Positions 7,780 to 16,045 of a stretch of DNA of 29,262 bases are shown here, in pieces. A program made the translations under genes and the position numbers. The notes below the pieces were generated by a model, which was not told the origin of the DNA, did no database searches, and was given only the letters and a program-made list of their open reading frames with translations. Where the stretch lies: contig CAZGJQ010000014.1 in NCBI GenBank assembly GCA_964525815.1, positions 1-29,262 of the forward strand. The letters run 5' to 3'. Source of the stretch: UBA1049 sp964525815 (lineage in GTDB: Bacteria; Bacillota; Clostridia; Oscillospirales; CAG-382). Position 1 is the first letter of the stretch. Every line of letters starts with the position of its first letter.

Positions 7780-8793
7780 ATGGCAGTAAAAGTTGCTATT
7801 AATGGATTCGGACGCATAGGTCGTCTCGCTTTCAGACAGATGTTCGGTGCAAAGGGCTATGAAGTGGTCGCTATAAACGATCTCACCGATGCAAAAATGC
7901 TGGCTCATCTCTTAAAGTACGATTCCGCACAGGGCAGATATGCTCTCGGAGATACCGTGGTCGCAAAGGAGAGCTCCATTGTGGTGGACGGTAAGGAGAT
8001 TGTTATTTATGCTGAGAAGGACGCAAAGAACCTTCCCTGGGGAAAACTCGGTGTCGATGTTGTGCTTGAGTGCACAGGATTCTATACATCCAAGGATAAA
8101 TCTCAGGCTCATATAGAAGCTGGTGCCAAAAAGGTTGTAATCTCCGCTCCCGCCGGTAATGACCTTCCAACCGTCGTATATGGTGTAAACGAGAGCATCC
8201 TTACAAAGGACGATACAATTATTTCGGCCGCTTCCTGTACAACAAACTGCCTTGCTCCCATGGCAGATACTCTCAACAAGCTCGCTCCCATACAGAAGGG
8301 CTTTATGACTACAATTCATGCTTATACAAGCGATCAGATGGTTCTTGACGGTCCTCACAGAAAGGGAGACCTCAGACGTGCCCGAGCAGCCGCAGTAAGC
8401 ATTGTTCCCAACTCTACCGGTGCCGCTAAGGCTATAGGCTTGGTTATACCCGAGCTTGCAGGCAAGCTGGACGGAGCCGCACAGCGTGTTCCCACCCCGG
8501 CAGGCTCAATAACAGAGCTGTTTGCCGTTTGCGAAAAGTCGGTTACGGTCGACGAGGTTAACGCTGCTATGAAGGCGGCCTCAAACGATTCCTTCGGCTA
8601 TACCGAGGATCAGATTGTATCCTCCGATGTCATCGGCATCACCTACGGCTCTCTGTTTGATGGAACCCAGACCAAGGTAACCTCTCTTGAAGACGGAAAG
8701 ACCCTTGTTAAGGTTGTTTCCTGGTATGACAACGAGAACTCCTATACCAGCCAGATGGTTCGTACTATCAAGTATTTTGCAGAGCTTTCGTAA
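7780..8793 (+). CDS. gapA: Glyceraldehyde-3-phosphate dehydrogenase, type I
   Basis: A 337-residue glycolytic enzyme oxidising glyceraldehyde-3-phosphate to 1,3-bisphosphoglycerate. The N-terminal Rossmann motif is INGFGRIGR, with AINDL ending the second strand as in NAD-dependent enzymes. The catalytic cysteine is C153 in SAASCTTNCLAP, with the partner histidine in TTIHAYT. RAAAVSIVPNSTGAAKA and the C-terminal WYDNENSYTSQMV are typical. The start is set by GGAGG at 7766-7770. It is flanked by terminators on both sides and appears to be monocistronic, unlike the gap-pgk-tpi operons common in Firmicutes. Length and motifs show nothing abnormal. Confidence 0.98.
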   Translation: MAVKVAINGFGRIGRLAFRQMFGAKGYEVVAINDLTDAKMLAHLLKYDSAQGRYALGDTVVAKESSIVVDGKEIVIYAEKDAKNLPWGKLGVDVVLECTGFYTSKDKSQAHIEAGAKKVVISAPAGNDLPTVVYGVNESILTKDDTIISAASCTTNCLAPMADTLNKLAPIQKGFMTTIHAYTSDQMVLDGPHRKGDLRRARAAAVSIVPNSTGAAKAIGLVIPELAGKLDGAAQRVPTPAGSITELFAVCEKSVTVDEVNAAMKAASNDSFGYTEDQIVSSDVIGITYGSLFDGTQTKVTSLEDGKTLVKVVSWYDNENSYTSQMVRTIKYFAELS

Positions 8794-8816
8794 ATCATTT
8801 TTTCATCAATAATATA

Positions 8817-8849
8817 AGCGTGCCGCAAAACTGCGGTGCGCTTTTTTAC
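8817..8849 (+). terminator. Rho-independent terminator of gapA
   Basis: AGCGTGCCGC pairs with GCGGTGCGCT (10 bp including two G-U pairs) around an AAAACT loop, followed by a T run. Confidence 0.88.
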
Positions 8850-8895
8850 GCAATTAATTATTTACAAAATTTTGGTACGTAATCTGTTGGTTTTG

Positions 8896-8924
8896 TTGAC
8901 AATGCAAATAAAATATGGTAGATT
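8896..8924 (+). promoter_or_regulatory. Sigma-A promoter of the membrane protein gene
   Basis: TTGACA (8896-8901), a 17-bp spacer and TAGATT (8919-8924), with an extended -10 TGG at 8916-8918. Confidence 0.75.
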
Positions 8925-8964
8925 ATATTGTAATAAGAATTTCATAACGGTTAAGGAGCTTGAG

Positions 8965-9663
8965 ATGGATTATAAAGTAAATCAAAAATACTTTAAGGGA
9001 AGGTTCGCAAACACCTTTTCGATAATAGCGATAATCTTTATCGGTTTGGGATGTGTTGTCGGCATATACTCAATGGTTATGTGGGGCACCATTTACTTAG
9101 GAGTACCCTTTCTTATTGTCGGAGTAATACTGTTTCTTGTATCCAATTCCTTTATTGTCAAGGACGAGGATATGGAGAATTGCGGGGAAAGAGTAAAAGA
9201 CAGCTTTATAAAGGAGTTTAACGAAACAAACCCTGTTTTAAGCAATTTCAGTAAGGCTCGCGGCTTAACCGAGCACAGCGACCCGGTTTTTTTCGGGGAG
9301 TTCTATTTTGAAGGCAACGATTTTTTACTGCATGAAGGTAAGGACAAAAAGTACCGCACTTCCGATTATTTTGTGTCCGGCTTTCTGAGAGAGCCCGATA
9401 AGCTGTATGTTTCCAAGAAGGTCGTGTCTCTTACGGAGGAGAACAGCGAGTATTTTTCTAAGGCATTCACCTACAACGAGCTGGAGAGCGCTGAGTTTAA
9501 GGAAATTGAGCACGATCTGCTTAAAAGAGTGGTAAGATATAAAAACCTTATTCTAAAAGGAATGAATAACGAGGTTCTTGCCGTAATACCGGTCAATGAG
9601 GACGCTTCCTCCGACACTCTACTCGAAAAGATAAACATATCTATAAGAAAGAGCAAGTCATAA
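8965..9663 (+). CDS. Unrecognised two-helix membrane protein with cytoplasmic domain
   Basis: A 232-residue protein that I cannot assign to a named family. Two hydrophobic helices lie close together near the N-terminus (about 17-37 and 40-60) as a hairpin. About 170 charged residues follow, containing several short beta-like strands (FFGEFYFEGNDF, KLYVSKKVVSLT, RYKNLILKGMNN), and are probably cytoplasmic. The layout resembles membrane-anchored PH-like (YcxB-type) proteins, which is only a structural guess. The reading frame is open upstream to 8836, but ATG 8965 is chosen because AAGGAG sits 6 nt before it and the promoter lies at 8896-8924. It forms a single-gene unit with its own promoter and terminator, between gapA and convergent rnpB. 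Confidence 0.8.
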   Translation: MDYKVNQKYFKGRFANTFSIIAIIFIGLGCVVGIYSMVMWGTIYLGVPFLIVGVILFLVSNSFIVKDEDMENCGERVKDSFIKEFNETNPVLSNFSKARGLTEHSDPVFFGEFYFEGNDFLLHEGKDKKYRTSDYFVSGFLREPDKLYVSKKVVSLTEENSEYFSKAFTYNELESAEFKEIEHDLLKRVVRYKNLILKGMNNEVLAVIPVNEDASSDTLLEKINISIRKSKS

Positions 9664-9676
9664 ATTATATTAAAAT

Positions 9677-9709
9677 AACCGGGCTGTGTTTAGCAGTCCG
9701 GTTTTTTTG
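9677..9709. terminator. Terminator between convergent membrane-protein gene and rnpB
   Basis: AACCGGGCTG (9677-9686) pairs with CAGTCCGGTT (9694-9703), 10 bp with one G-U. Seven T residues follow on the + strand. On the minus strand the tail is ATTTTAATATA, so it may also end rnpB transcripts. Confidence 0.85.
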
Positions 9710-9721
9710 TATTATAAATAT

Positions 9722-10090
9722 CAATGCAACACGCTCCTGTAAGCCGGGTTCTGTCTTGAACAATCATCTATCTTGGATAAATGTCGCCACTTATCTCTAT
9801 GCCACCTGCGAGAGCTGCCGAGCAAGCATTAATGCTCTCTTGCGGTGTTGCTCCGGATAGGGTTTACATGGCCGCACAGTCGCCAGTGCGCCGGTGAGCT
9901 CTTACCTCGCCTTTCCATCCTTACCTTAACTGCTCGGATTAACCGTGCAGTAAGGCGGTTTATTTCTGTTGCACTTGCCCTGAAGTCGCCTTCGGCAGAT
10001 ATTATCTGTTATCCTGCTCTGCGGAGCCCGGACTTTCCTCACGACATGACCTTTCGGTATGATGCCGCGCGATTGCTCGGAGCGGTTGCG
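9722..10090 (-). ncRNA. rnpB: RNase P RNA
   Basis: The catalytic RNA of RNase P, which matures the 5' end of tRNAs. Read on the minus strand, the conserved GAGGAAAGTCCGGGCTCC element (P4/CR-I region) lies near the 5' end and ACAGAACCCGGCTTA near the 3' end. Helix P1 is visible: GCAACCGCTCC at the 5' end (complement of 10079-10089) pairs with GGAGCGTGTTGC at the 3' end (complement of 9726-9737). The length of about 365-370 nt is typical of class A or a close variant; I did not fold the whole molecule. The consensus-like promoter immediately upstream agrees with the inferred 5' end near 10090. Confidence 0.96.
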
Positions 10091-10095
10091 AGATT

Positions 10096-10124
10096 ATAAT
10101 AACACAAAACTTCTGTTTTGTCAA
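10096..10124 (-). promoter_or_regulatory. Promoter of rnpB
   Basis: On the minus strand TTGACA (10119-10124), a 17-bp spacer and TATTAT (10096-10101). The expected transcription start, near 10090, coincides with the first nucleotides of helix P1. Confidence 0.82.
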
Positions 10125-10145
10125 AATAATATTTTACCATAAAGG

Positions 10146-10174
10146 TTGATTATTTTGCTTGGCGGTCTTATAAT
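10146..10174 (+). promoter_or_regulatory. Promoter of the murD-M42-ynbB operon
   Basis: TTGATT (10146-10151), a 17-bp spacer and perfect TATAAT (10169-10174). It is divergent from the rnpB promoter, with the two -35 boxes separated by 21 bp. Confidence 0.78.
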
Positions 10175-10209
10175 ATAATAAATAATACCAATATTTAATA
10201 TGAAAAGAG

Positions 10210-11559
10210 TTGACACCTTTGCTTTTAGAATACGCTGATTCGTTCAAGAATAAAAAGGTAGGTTTTGTAGGCTGCGGGATAAGCAACATGCCGATAATTG
10301 AGCTTTTTGCCTCTGCTGATGTCCGGCTTACTGTTCGGGATAAAAAAGAGGAGCTCCCCCAGCAAAAAAGGCTTAATGAATTAGGGGTAAAAACAATAAC
10401 CGGCACGAATTATCTGGATGATGTGCATGAGGATGTTTTGTTTTTGTCTCCGGCTGTTCGGCACGACCTGCCTGAGCTTATCAGAGCAAAAAAAAACGGG
10501 GTCGTTATAACTACCGAAACCGAGGAATTCTTTAAGCTGTGCAGTGCCAGAACCATTGCTGTAACGGGTAGCGACGGAAAAACAACCACAACCACCCTAA
10601 TTTATAAGATTCTGCACGAATCGGGAAAAAGAGTGCATCTCGGAGGAAATATAGGAATAAATCTACTTACTTCTCTTGACCTAATAAAAGAAGATGATAT
10701 TGTTGTAGCGGAGCTTTCCAGCTTCCAGCTGATGAAAATGAGCGTATCTTCCGATATTGCTGTTATAACAAACCTCAGTCCAAATCATCTTGACTGGCAC
10801 AGGAGCATGGACGAATATATAGAATCAAAGACCAACATTTTTAACTTCCAGAGCAACAGCGGAGTGCTGGTTCTTAATTATGACGACAGAATAACCAGTA
10901 GCTTTGCTGAAAGAGCAAAAGGTCAGGTACGGTTCTTCTCGGGAGAAAAACGTCTTGAAAACGGCATTTATTTCACCGAAAAGGGAATATATAAGGGTGA
11001 TGAATTACTGCTCGCCGATGAGGATATTTTTTTGGTAGGATGGCACAATCGGTATAACTATGCCGCTGCTATTGCCGCTACCGACGGACTTGCGACAAAG
11101 AGAGGTATCCTCAAGGTTGCAAAAAGCTTCGGCGGTGTGGAGCATCGACTTGAGTTTGTGAGAGAGCTTAACGGTGTGAGATATTACAACTCATCTATGG
11201 ATTCCAGTCCGTCAAGAACGGCAGCCTGCCTTAAATCCTTTAATCAAAAGGTGATCGTAATCTGCGGCGGATATGATAAAAACATTCCCTTAGACCGACT
11301 CGGTTCGCTCTTCTGCGAAAGAGCAAAAGCTGTTATTCTTATGGGAGATACGGCAGATAAAATCCAGGTTATTTTAGACAATATCGGTTATTCCTCCTAC
11401 TTTAGAGTGAATAATATGGAAGAAGCGGTAAAAAAGGCTAAGGATACCGCACTGGTAAGCGACTGTGTTGTCCTCTCCCCCGCCGCTGCAAGCTTTGATA
11501 TGTTCAGGAACTTCGCAGAACGAGGCGAGAGATTCAAGGACATTGTTAACAAATTATAA
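10210..11559 (+). CDS. murD: UDP-N-acetylmuramoyl-L-alanine--D-glutamate ligase
   Basis: A 449-residue Mur ligase adding D-glutamate to UDP-MurNAc-L-Ala in the cytoplasmic steps of peptidoglycan synthesis. Domain 1 is a Rossmann-like uridine-binding fold (KVGFVGCGISN, residues 16-26). Domain 2 has the ATP loop GSDGKTTT (120-127) and the NHLDWH motif (192-197). Domain 3 begins after VEHRLEFV, with YNSSMDSSPSRT corresponding to the DSIASSP-type motif of clostridial MurD. The start codon is TTG: either 10210, with AAAAGAG directly adjacent, or 10219, with the same motif at normal 9-nt spacing; the latter shortens the protein by three residues. The gene lies outside any dcw cluster and heads an operon with three M42 peptidases. 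Confidence 0.94.
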   Translation: MTPLLLEYADSFKNKKVGFVGCGISNMPIIELFASADVRLTVRDKKEELPQQKRLNELGVKTITGTNYLDDVHEDVLFLSPAVRHDLPELIRAKKNGVVITTETEEFFKLCSARTIAVTGSDGKTTTTTLIYKILHESGKRVHLGGNIGINLLTSLDLIKEDDIVVAELSSFQLMKMSVSSDIAVITNLSPNHLDWHRSMDEYIESKTNIFNFQSNSGVLVLNYDDRITSSFAERAKGQVRFFSGEKRLENGIYFTEKGIYKGDELLLADEDIFLVGWHNRYNYAAAIAATDGLATKRGILKVAKSFGGVEHRLEFVRELNGVRYYNSSMDSSPSRTAACLKSFNQKVIVICGGYDKNIPLDRLGSLFCERAKAVILMGDTADKIQVILDNIGYSSYFRVNNMEEAVKKAKDTALVSDCVVLSPAAASFDMFRNFAERGERFKDIVNKL

Positions 11560-11581
11560 TAATTTTTGAGAGGGACACTTA

Positions 11582-12619
11582 ATGGAACGGATTTTTGAAT
11601 TGGCATGCAGGCTGTCCTGCATTCCCGCCATTTCCGGACGGGAGGATATGGGGCTGGAGCAGCTTGCCGATTTGTGTTCGGGTTATTTTGACAGCTATGA
11701 AACAACGCCTGTCGGCAGCTTAATCGGAAGAATAAGCTGCGGTACACAAGGAGCGAAAACCCTTCTGCTGGACGCACACCTTGACGAGATTGGTTTTATG
11801 GTTACCGAGATTACCGAAGAAGGCTTCTTGAAGGTAACGAATATCGGAGGAATCGACCCTCGTATACTATCTGCATCCGAAGTACTTGTCTACGGAAAAG
11901 AGACCATTCCCGGAATCTTCACCTCCATACCGCCTCATCTTCACGAGCCGGGCGACATTGACAAAGAGATGAAGCTGTCCGATCTCGCAATAGATACCGG
12001 ATTTTCAAAGGAACAGCTCGAAAAAATAGTTGCCGTAGGCAGTCCGGCAGGCTATCGCTCCCCCGTTGAAAGATTGCAGGGTGGTTTTATTACAGGAAAA
12101 AGCTTTGACGACAGAATATGTATTGCCGCCATTCTGCGATCACTTGAGCTGCTAAAGAAAAAGCAGCTCCCGGTAAATATAGCGGTGCTGTTTTCGGGAG
12201 GAGAGGAGACCGGATATAAAGGTGCGTTGACCGGCAGCTATAATGCCGCTCCCGATTTTGCATTAGTATTGGATGTGACCAACGCCTTTGTTCCGGAGGC
12301 TCCCGTGTACAGAAAAAGGATAAGAGTAGGAGACGGTCCGAGTATTTCCTATTCCGCTAAAACAAGCAGAAGGATGACCGACAGAGCGGTTTTGGTAGCT
12401 AAGAATAAAAGCATTCCCTATCAGCTCTTTGCCGAGCCTAACAATACAGGCACCAACTCCTCGGCAGTCCAGACCGCAAGGGAGGGTATACCTACCGTTC
12501 TGATTTCGGTGCCGCTTAAGAATATGCACACCGCAAACGAGGTCGTGCTGCTGGATGATGTTTTCAACACCTCTAAGCTGGTAAGCGAGATAATTTTGTC
12601 CTTATCGGAGGATATTTAA
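11582..12619 (+). CDS. M42-family metallo-aminopeptidase (first of three)
   Basis: A 345-residue di-metal aminopeptidase of the M42 (TET/glucanase-like) family, large self-compartmentalising peptidases that trim oligopeptides. Metal and catalytic residues are complete: H66 in DAHLDEIGF, D176/D177 in SFDDRI, E208-E209 in SGGEETGYKG, D231 in LDVTNA and H316 in NMHTANE. The TSIPPHLHEPG segment retains the family PPH motif. An AGAGGG RBS lies just before ATG 11582, 22 bp after murD. The stop abuts the next M42 gene. It is clearly diverged from the two following paralogues, being closer to the canonical NMHT form, so this is not a recent duplication. The substrate is unknown. Confidence 0.94.
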   Translation: MERIFELACRLSCIPAISGREDMGLEQLADLCSGYFDSYETTPVGSLIGRISCGTQGAKTLLLDAHLDEIGFMVTEITEEGFLKVTNIGGIDPRILSASEVLVYGKETIPGIFTSIPPHLHEPGDIDKEMKLSDLAIDTGFSKEQLEKIVAVGSPAGYRSPVERLQGGFITGKSFDDRICIAAILRSLELLKKKQLPVNIAVLFSGGEETGYKGALTGSYNAAPDFALVLDVTNAFVPEAPVYRKRIRVGDGPSISYSAKTSRRMTDRAVLVAKNKSIPYQLFAEPNNTGTNSSAVQTAREGIPTVLISVPLKNMHTANEVVLLDDVFNTSKLVSEIILSLSEDI

Positions 12620-13645
12620 ATGATAAACAGGCTGAAAAAATACTGCGACTGCATATCCCCCTCGGGCAGCGAGGACAGAATAAGAAAGTTGATTGTTGAT
12701 GATATAAGAGGAATCGCAACCAGCTTTGAGATTGACAGAATGGGTAACCTCACGGCATTTAAAAAGGGCAGGAGAACGCCGGATAAAAAGATTCTGCTTT
12801 CCGCTCATATGGATGAGGTCGGCTTTATGCTCAAATATATCTCAGACGAGGGGTATATATATTTTGAAAACATCGGCGGCATCGATCCGAGAGTGGTTGC
12901 GGGCAGAAGGGTTGCGATAGGCGACAAAAGCATTACAGGAGTAATTGCATCAAAAGCAATTCATTTGCAGAAGCAAAAGGAAAGAGGGGTCTGCACGCCT
13001 ATAAACGAGATGTATATAGATATAGGCTGCACCGACAGAGAGAGCTGCGAGAAGCTGGTTACCGTAGGCGATGTAGCGGTATTTCCTCCCAACTTTGAGG
13101 AGTTCGGCGATAATCTGATTAAGTCAAAGGCAATAGATGACAGGTTCGGATGTGCGCTTCTGGTCGAGCTAATTCATCAGGAGCTTGAGATAGATACCTA
13201 TTTCGCCTTTCCGGTCTGCGAGGAGGTTGGAACGGACGGTGCAAAGCAGATCGCCTTCCGCTTAATGCCGGACATTGCCATAATTATAGAGGCTACCACG
13301 GCTGGTGATGTTGCGGATGCGCCGAAATCCCGCCAGGCCTGCGCCTTGAGAGACGGCGCGGTTATCTCTCATATGGACGGCGGAACCATTTATGACAAAA
13401 GGCTGGTCGAGCTGGCAAAGCAAACCGCTGAAAAAGAGAGCATAAGGTACCAAATAAAGAATGTTATAGCCGGAGGCAACGAGGCTGCCGCCTATCAGAA
13501 GAGAGGCAGCGGAGCAAGAGTGCTTGCCATATCCGCGCCGGCAAGATATATACACTCGGCGAGCAACGTGGTGTGTAAGGACGATTTATTCGAGACTAAA
13601 AGGCTTATTACAGCTCTATTGAACGGAGGACTTGAAAATGCTTGA
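12620..13645 (+). CDS. M42-family metallo-aminopeptidase (second of three)
   Basis: A 341-residue M42 peptidase paralogue. Family residues are H63 in SAHMDEVGF, D173/D174 in KAIDDRFG, E201-E202 in VCEEVGTDGAKQ and H312 in ARYIHSASN. The position that is Asp in the other two copies is Glu here (E224 in IIIEATTAGD), a conservative but notable change at a metal ligand. The PPH motif of copy 1 is replaced by SKAIHLQKQ. ATG follows the previous stop directly (TAAATG), with GGAGG inside the end of copy 1. The 3' end overlaps copy 3 by 8 nt. The tight coupling suggests that the three subunits are made together; whether they form mixed complexes cannot be told from sequence. Confidence 0.93.
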   Translation: MINRLKKYCDCISPSGSEDRIRKLIVDDIRGIATSFEIDRMGNLTAFKKGRRTPDKKILLSAHMDEVGFMLKYISDEGYIYFENIGGIDPRVVAGRRVAIGDKSITGVIASKAIHLQKQKERGVCTPINEMYIDIGCTDRESCEKLVTVGDVAVFPPNFEEFGDNLIKSKAIDDRFGCALLVELIHQELEIDTYFAFPVCEEVGTDGAKQIAFRLMPDIAIIIEATTAGDVADAPKSRQACALRDGAVISHMDGGTIYDKRLVELAKQTAEKESIRYQIKNVIAGGNEAAAYQKRGSGARVLAISAPARYIHSASNVVCKDDLFETKRLITALLNGGLENA

Positions 13646-14633
13646 TTTAATAAAGAAGCTTGTTTCCGCTTTTTCGATTGCGGGCAGCGAGGATGCACTT
13701 CGCAGTATTATAGAAAAAGAAATAACTCCCTTTACAGACAGCATTTCGGTGGATGCGATAGGTAACCTTATCGCATTTAAAAAAGGCGAGAATTCGAGCA
13801 AAAAGCTTATGATTGCGGCCCATATGGACGAAATCGGTTTTGTGGTTACCTATATCGAGGACAGCGGAATAATAAGGGTTTCCAATGTAGGAGGGATAAA
13901 TCAAATCGCTTCCTCTGGGCACACCGTCCTTTTCGGGAACGGAACGTCGGGCGTGCTTGCAGCTGAAGCAAACACAAAGCCGCAGGACATCAAAATGAAT
14001 AATCTGTTTATTGATATAGGAGCAAAAAGCAAAAAAGAAGCGGAGAAAAAGGTAAAAATAGGCGATGTCTGTGCAGTAGCACCGGCTTTTAAGAGACTCT
14101 TGGGCGGGAGATATGCTGCAAAGGCGTTTGACGACAGAATTGGTTGTGCCGTTGCGGCGGAAGCCGCAAGAAGCGTTAAAAAGACCGCCTATGACACCTA
14201 TTATGTTTTTACAGTACAGGAGGAGGTAGGCTGCAGAGGCTCAAAGCCCGCAGCAAACTCCATATTGCCCGATTATGCGGTAGCTATTGATGTAACCACC
14301 GCAGGAGACACTCCCGGCGTAAAGGGACTGTCCGTAAGGCTGGGCGGCGGCGCCGCAATAAAGATTAAGGACCGCTCGGTTATCTGCTCAAAGGTCATAA
14401 CCGACCGACTTACGGCACTCGCAGAGAAAAACAGTATAAAGTATCAATACGAGGTACTCACGGTGGGAGGAACGGACACCTCCTCCATGCAGGTAGCGGG
14501 CTCGGGCTGTGCGGCCGGAGCAATCTCCATACCCGCAAGATATATCCATACACCCAGAGAGGTGCTGGACATTGCCGATGTAAAGGCATGTTCCTCCCTT
14601 CTTGCGGCTCTGATAGAGGACGGTATAGAGTAA
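13638..14633 (+). CDS. M42-family metallo-aminopeptidase (third of three)
   Basis: A 331-residue M42 peptidase. Metal and catalytic residues are intact: H62 in AAHMDEIGF, D165/D166 in KAFDDRIG, E195-E196 in VQEEVGCRGS, D218 in AIDVTTAGDTPG and H304 in ARYIHTPRE. The PPH/AIH segment seen in copies 1 and 2 has changed to AAEANTKPQD, so the pocket or pore-facing loop may differ. I chose ATG 13638, which has GGAGGA 7 nt upstream (13625-13630) inside the end of copy 2; a TTG two codons earlier is less likely. The stop directly abuts the ynbB start. Copies 2 and 3 resemble each other more than copy 1, for example in the shared ARYIH and TTAGD segments. Confidence 0.93.
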   Translation: MLDLIKKLVSAFSIAGSEDALRSIIEKEITPFTDSISVDAIGNLIAFKKGENSSKKLMIAAHMDEIGFVVTYIEDSGIIRVSNVGGINQIASSGHTVLFGNGTSGVLAAEANTKPQDIKMNNLFIDIGAKSKKEAEKKVKIGDVCAVAPAFKRLLGGRYAAKAFDDRIGCAVAAEAARSVKKTAYDTYYVFTVQEEVGCRGSKPAANSILPDYAVAIDVTTAGDTPGVKGLSVRLGGGAAIKIKDRSVICSKVITDRLTALAEKNSIKYQYEVLTVGGTDTSSMQVAGSGCAAGAISIPARYIHTPREVLDIADVKACSSLLAALIEDGIE

Positions 14634-15866
14634 ATGACGGATAAAAAGATAGCTTCCTTGGCTGCGGAATGCGAACAGGAGCTCTCGCAGATTTTCAGGA
14701 ATATAGACGAAACAGCATATAAAAACACGGAAAAGGTGATGCGTGCTTTTACCGAAAACAAGCTATCCGAGCGGCATTTCATGCCCTCAAGCGGCTACGG
14801 GTACAATGATGAGGGAAGGGAGCTTTGCGACAGGCTTTTTGCACAGGTGTTCGGGTGTGAGAGCGGATTTGCAAGGCATAATATTATCTCGGGCACTCAT
14901 GCGCTGTGCATTGCCCTTTTCGGACTGCTGCGTCCGCAGGACACCCTGTATTCGGTTACGGGCAGACCCTATGATACCCTCAATAAAATAATCGGCACGG
15001 AAGGAGCAAGCGGGGACGGCTCGCTTGCCGACTTCGGGGTAAATTACAGGCAGACCGAGCTTGTCGGCGGCAGCATACTTGATTATGAAGCGATAAAAAA
15101 CAACCTCAATGCGGATAAGAGCATCAAGGTTGTGTTCGTACAACGCTCCAAGGGCTATGCATTGCGCAGGAGCCTGCCCTGTGAGGAGATCGACAGGCTG
15201 TACGAGCTTGTAAAGCGGCACAGCAACGCTTTTCTTGTGGTGGACAACTGCTACGGAGAGTTCTGCGAGGAAAACGAGCCTAAGGCTGACCTGCTTGTCG
15301 GCTCATTGATAAAAAATCCGGGCGGCGGTATCGCCGAGACCGGAGGCTATATTGTCGGAACGGAGAGGGCTGCCGGGCTTGCCGCCTGCCGTCTCTCGGT
15401 TCCCGGTATAGGGACGGAGGCGGGAGCCTCCCTCGGACAGACCAAGAATATGATTAAGGGGCTTTTTTATGCACCGCACACCACGGCACAGGCACTTAAA
15501 ACATCAGTATTTGCCGCCGCATTGTTTGAGAGGCTCGGATATGCCGTCTCCCCTACTGCTGACGAAAAAAGATATGACATTATCCAGACCATAAACCTCA
15601 AGAACGCCGATACACTGCTCAGGTTCTGCCGTGGAATACAGGCGGGCTCCCCCGTAGATTCCTATGTAACCCCGACGGGCTGGGCAATGCCCGGCTATTC
15701 GGACGAGGTTGTCATGGCGGCGGGAGCGTTCACGCAGGGCTCGTCGATAGAGCTCTCCGCCGACGCCCCCATCCGTGAGCCCTTCACCGTCTACCTGCAG
15801 GGCGGCTTAACATACGAAAGCGGCAAATACGGTATCCTCTCCGCCGCAAAGCATATGCTTGGGTAA
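14634..15866 (+). CDS. YnbB-like PLP enzyme, methionine gamma-lyase / aluminium-resistance family
   Basis: A 410-residue fold-type I PLP-dependent enzyme of the family described as 'methionine gamma-lyase' or 'aluminium resistance protein' (PF06838), close to Bacillus YnbB. Recognisable parts are IISGTHALCIALFGLLRPQD (cofactor phosphate region), SVTGRPYDTL, D204 in VVDNCYGEF, and the Schiff-base lysine K227 in GSLIKNPGGGIAETGG. C-S lyase activity is the family annotation, but the substrate is poorly established. ATG follows the copy-3 M42 stop without a gap. Its GC is visibly higher towards the 3' end. A terminator follows. Placement after three peptidases suggests amino-acid salvage from peptides, which is an inference. 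Confidence 0.93.
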   Translation: MTDKKIASLAAECEQELSQIFRNIDETAYKNTEKVMRAFTENKLSERHFMPSSGYGYNDEGRELCDRLFAQVFGCESGFARHNIISGTHALCIALFGLLRPQDTLYSVTGRPYDTLNKIIGTEGASGDGSLADFGVNYRQTELVGGSILDYEAIKNNLNADKSIKVVFVQRSKGYALRRSLPCEEIDRLYELVKRHSNAFLVVDNCYGEFCEENEPKADLLVGSLIKNPGGGIAETGGYIVGTERAAGLAACRLSVPGIGTEAGASLGQTKNMIKGLFYAPHTTAQALKTSVFAAALFERLGYAVSPTADEKRYDIIQTINLKNADTLLRFCRGIQAGSPVDSYVTPTGWAMPGYSDEVVMAAGAFTQGSSIELSADAPIREPFTVYLQGGLTYESGKYGILSAAKHMLG

Positions 15867-15880
15867 GGTACATATAGATA

Positions 15881-15909
15881 AAAAGCAGCCGAGATGGGTT
15901 GCTCTTTTT
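15881..15909 (+). terminator. Terminator of the murD-M42-ynbB operon
   Basis: AGCAGCC (15884-15890) pairs with GGTTGCT (15897-15903), one G-U pair, loop GAGATG. The helix is extended by flanking A/T pairs and followed by CTTTTT. Confidence 0.75.
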
Positions 15910-15916
15910 GAATTAC

Positions 15917-15945
15917 TTGACAAATTTTAATATAATATGTATAAT
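15917..15945 (+). promoter_or_regulatory. Perfect-consensus sigma-A promoter upstream of the RAYT gene
   Basis: TTGACA (15917-15922), a 17-bp spacer and TATAAT (15940-15945): both boxes are perfect. It reads towards the decayed transposase gene. The 80-nt leader contains a small hairpin TTCGC-CAGTCA-GCGAA and no other gene that I can see. Confidence 0.78.
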
Positions 15946-16045
15946 AGTGAATAACTTATTATTTATATTTTGTTCGCCAGTCAGCGAATTAAATATTACA
16001 TATATTTTAATATTTATACGTTAGTGGTGTTATTGTGGATTTACC

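Noticed and set aside
9845..10099. An 84-codon open frame on the + strand
   Set aside because: It runs across the RNase P RNA gene on the opposite strand and has no RBS.
15961..15990. Hairpin TTCGC-CAGTCA-GCGAA upstream of the RAYT gene as an IS200-type left end
   Set aside because: The stem is only 5 bp, without a matching right-end structure or cleavage-site motif that I can identify.
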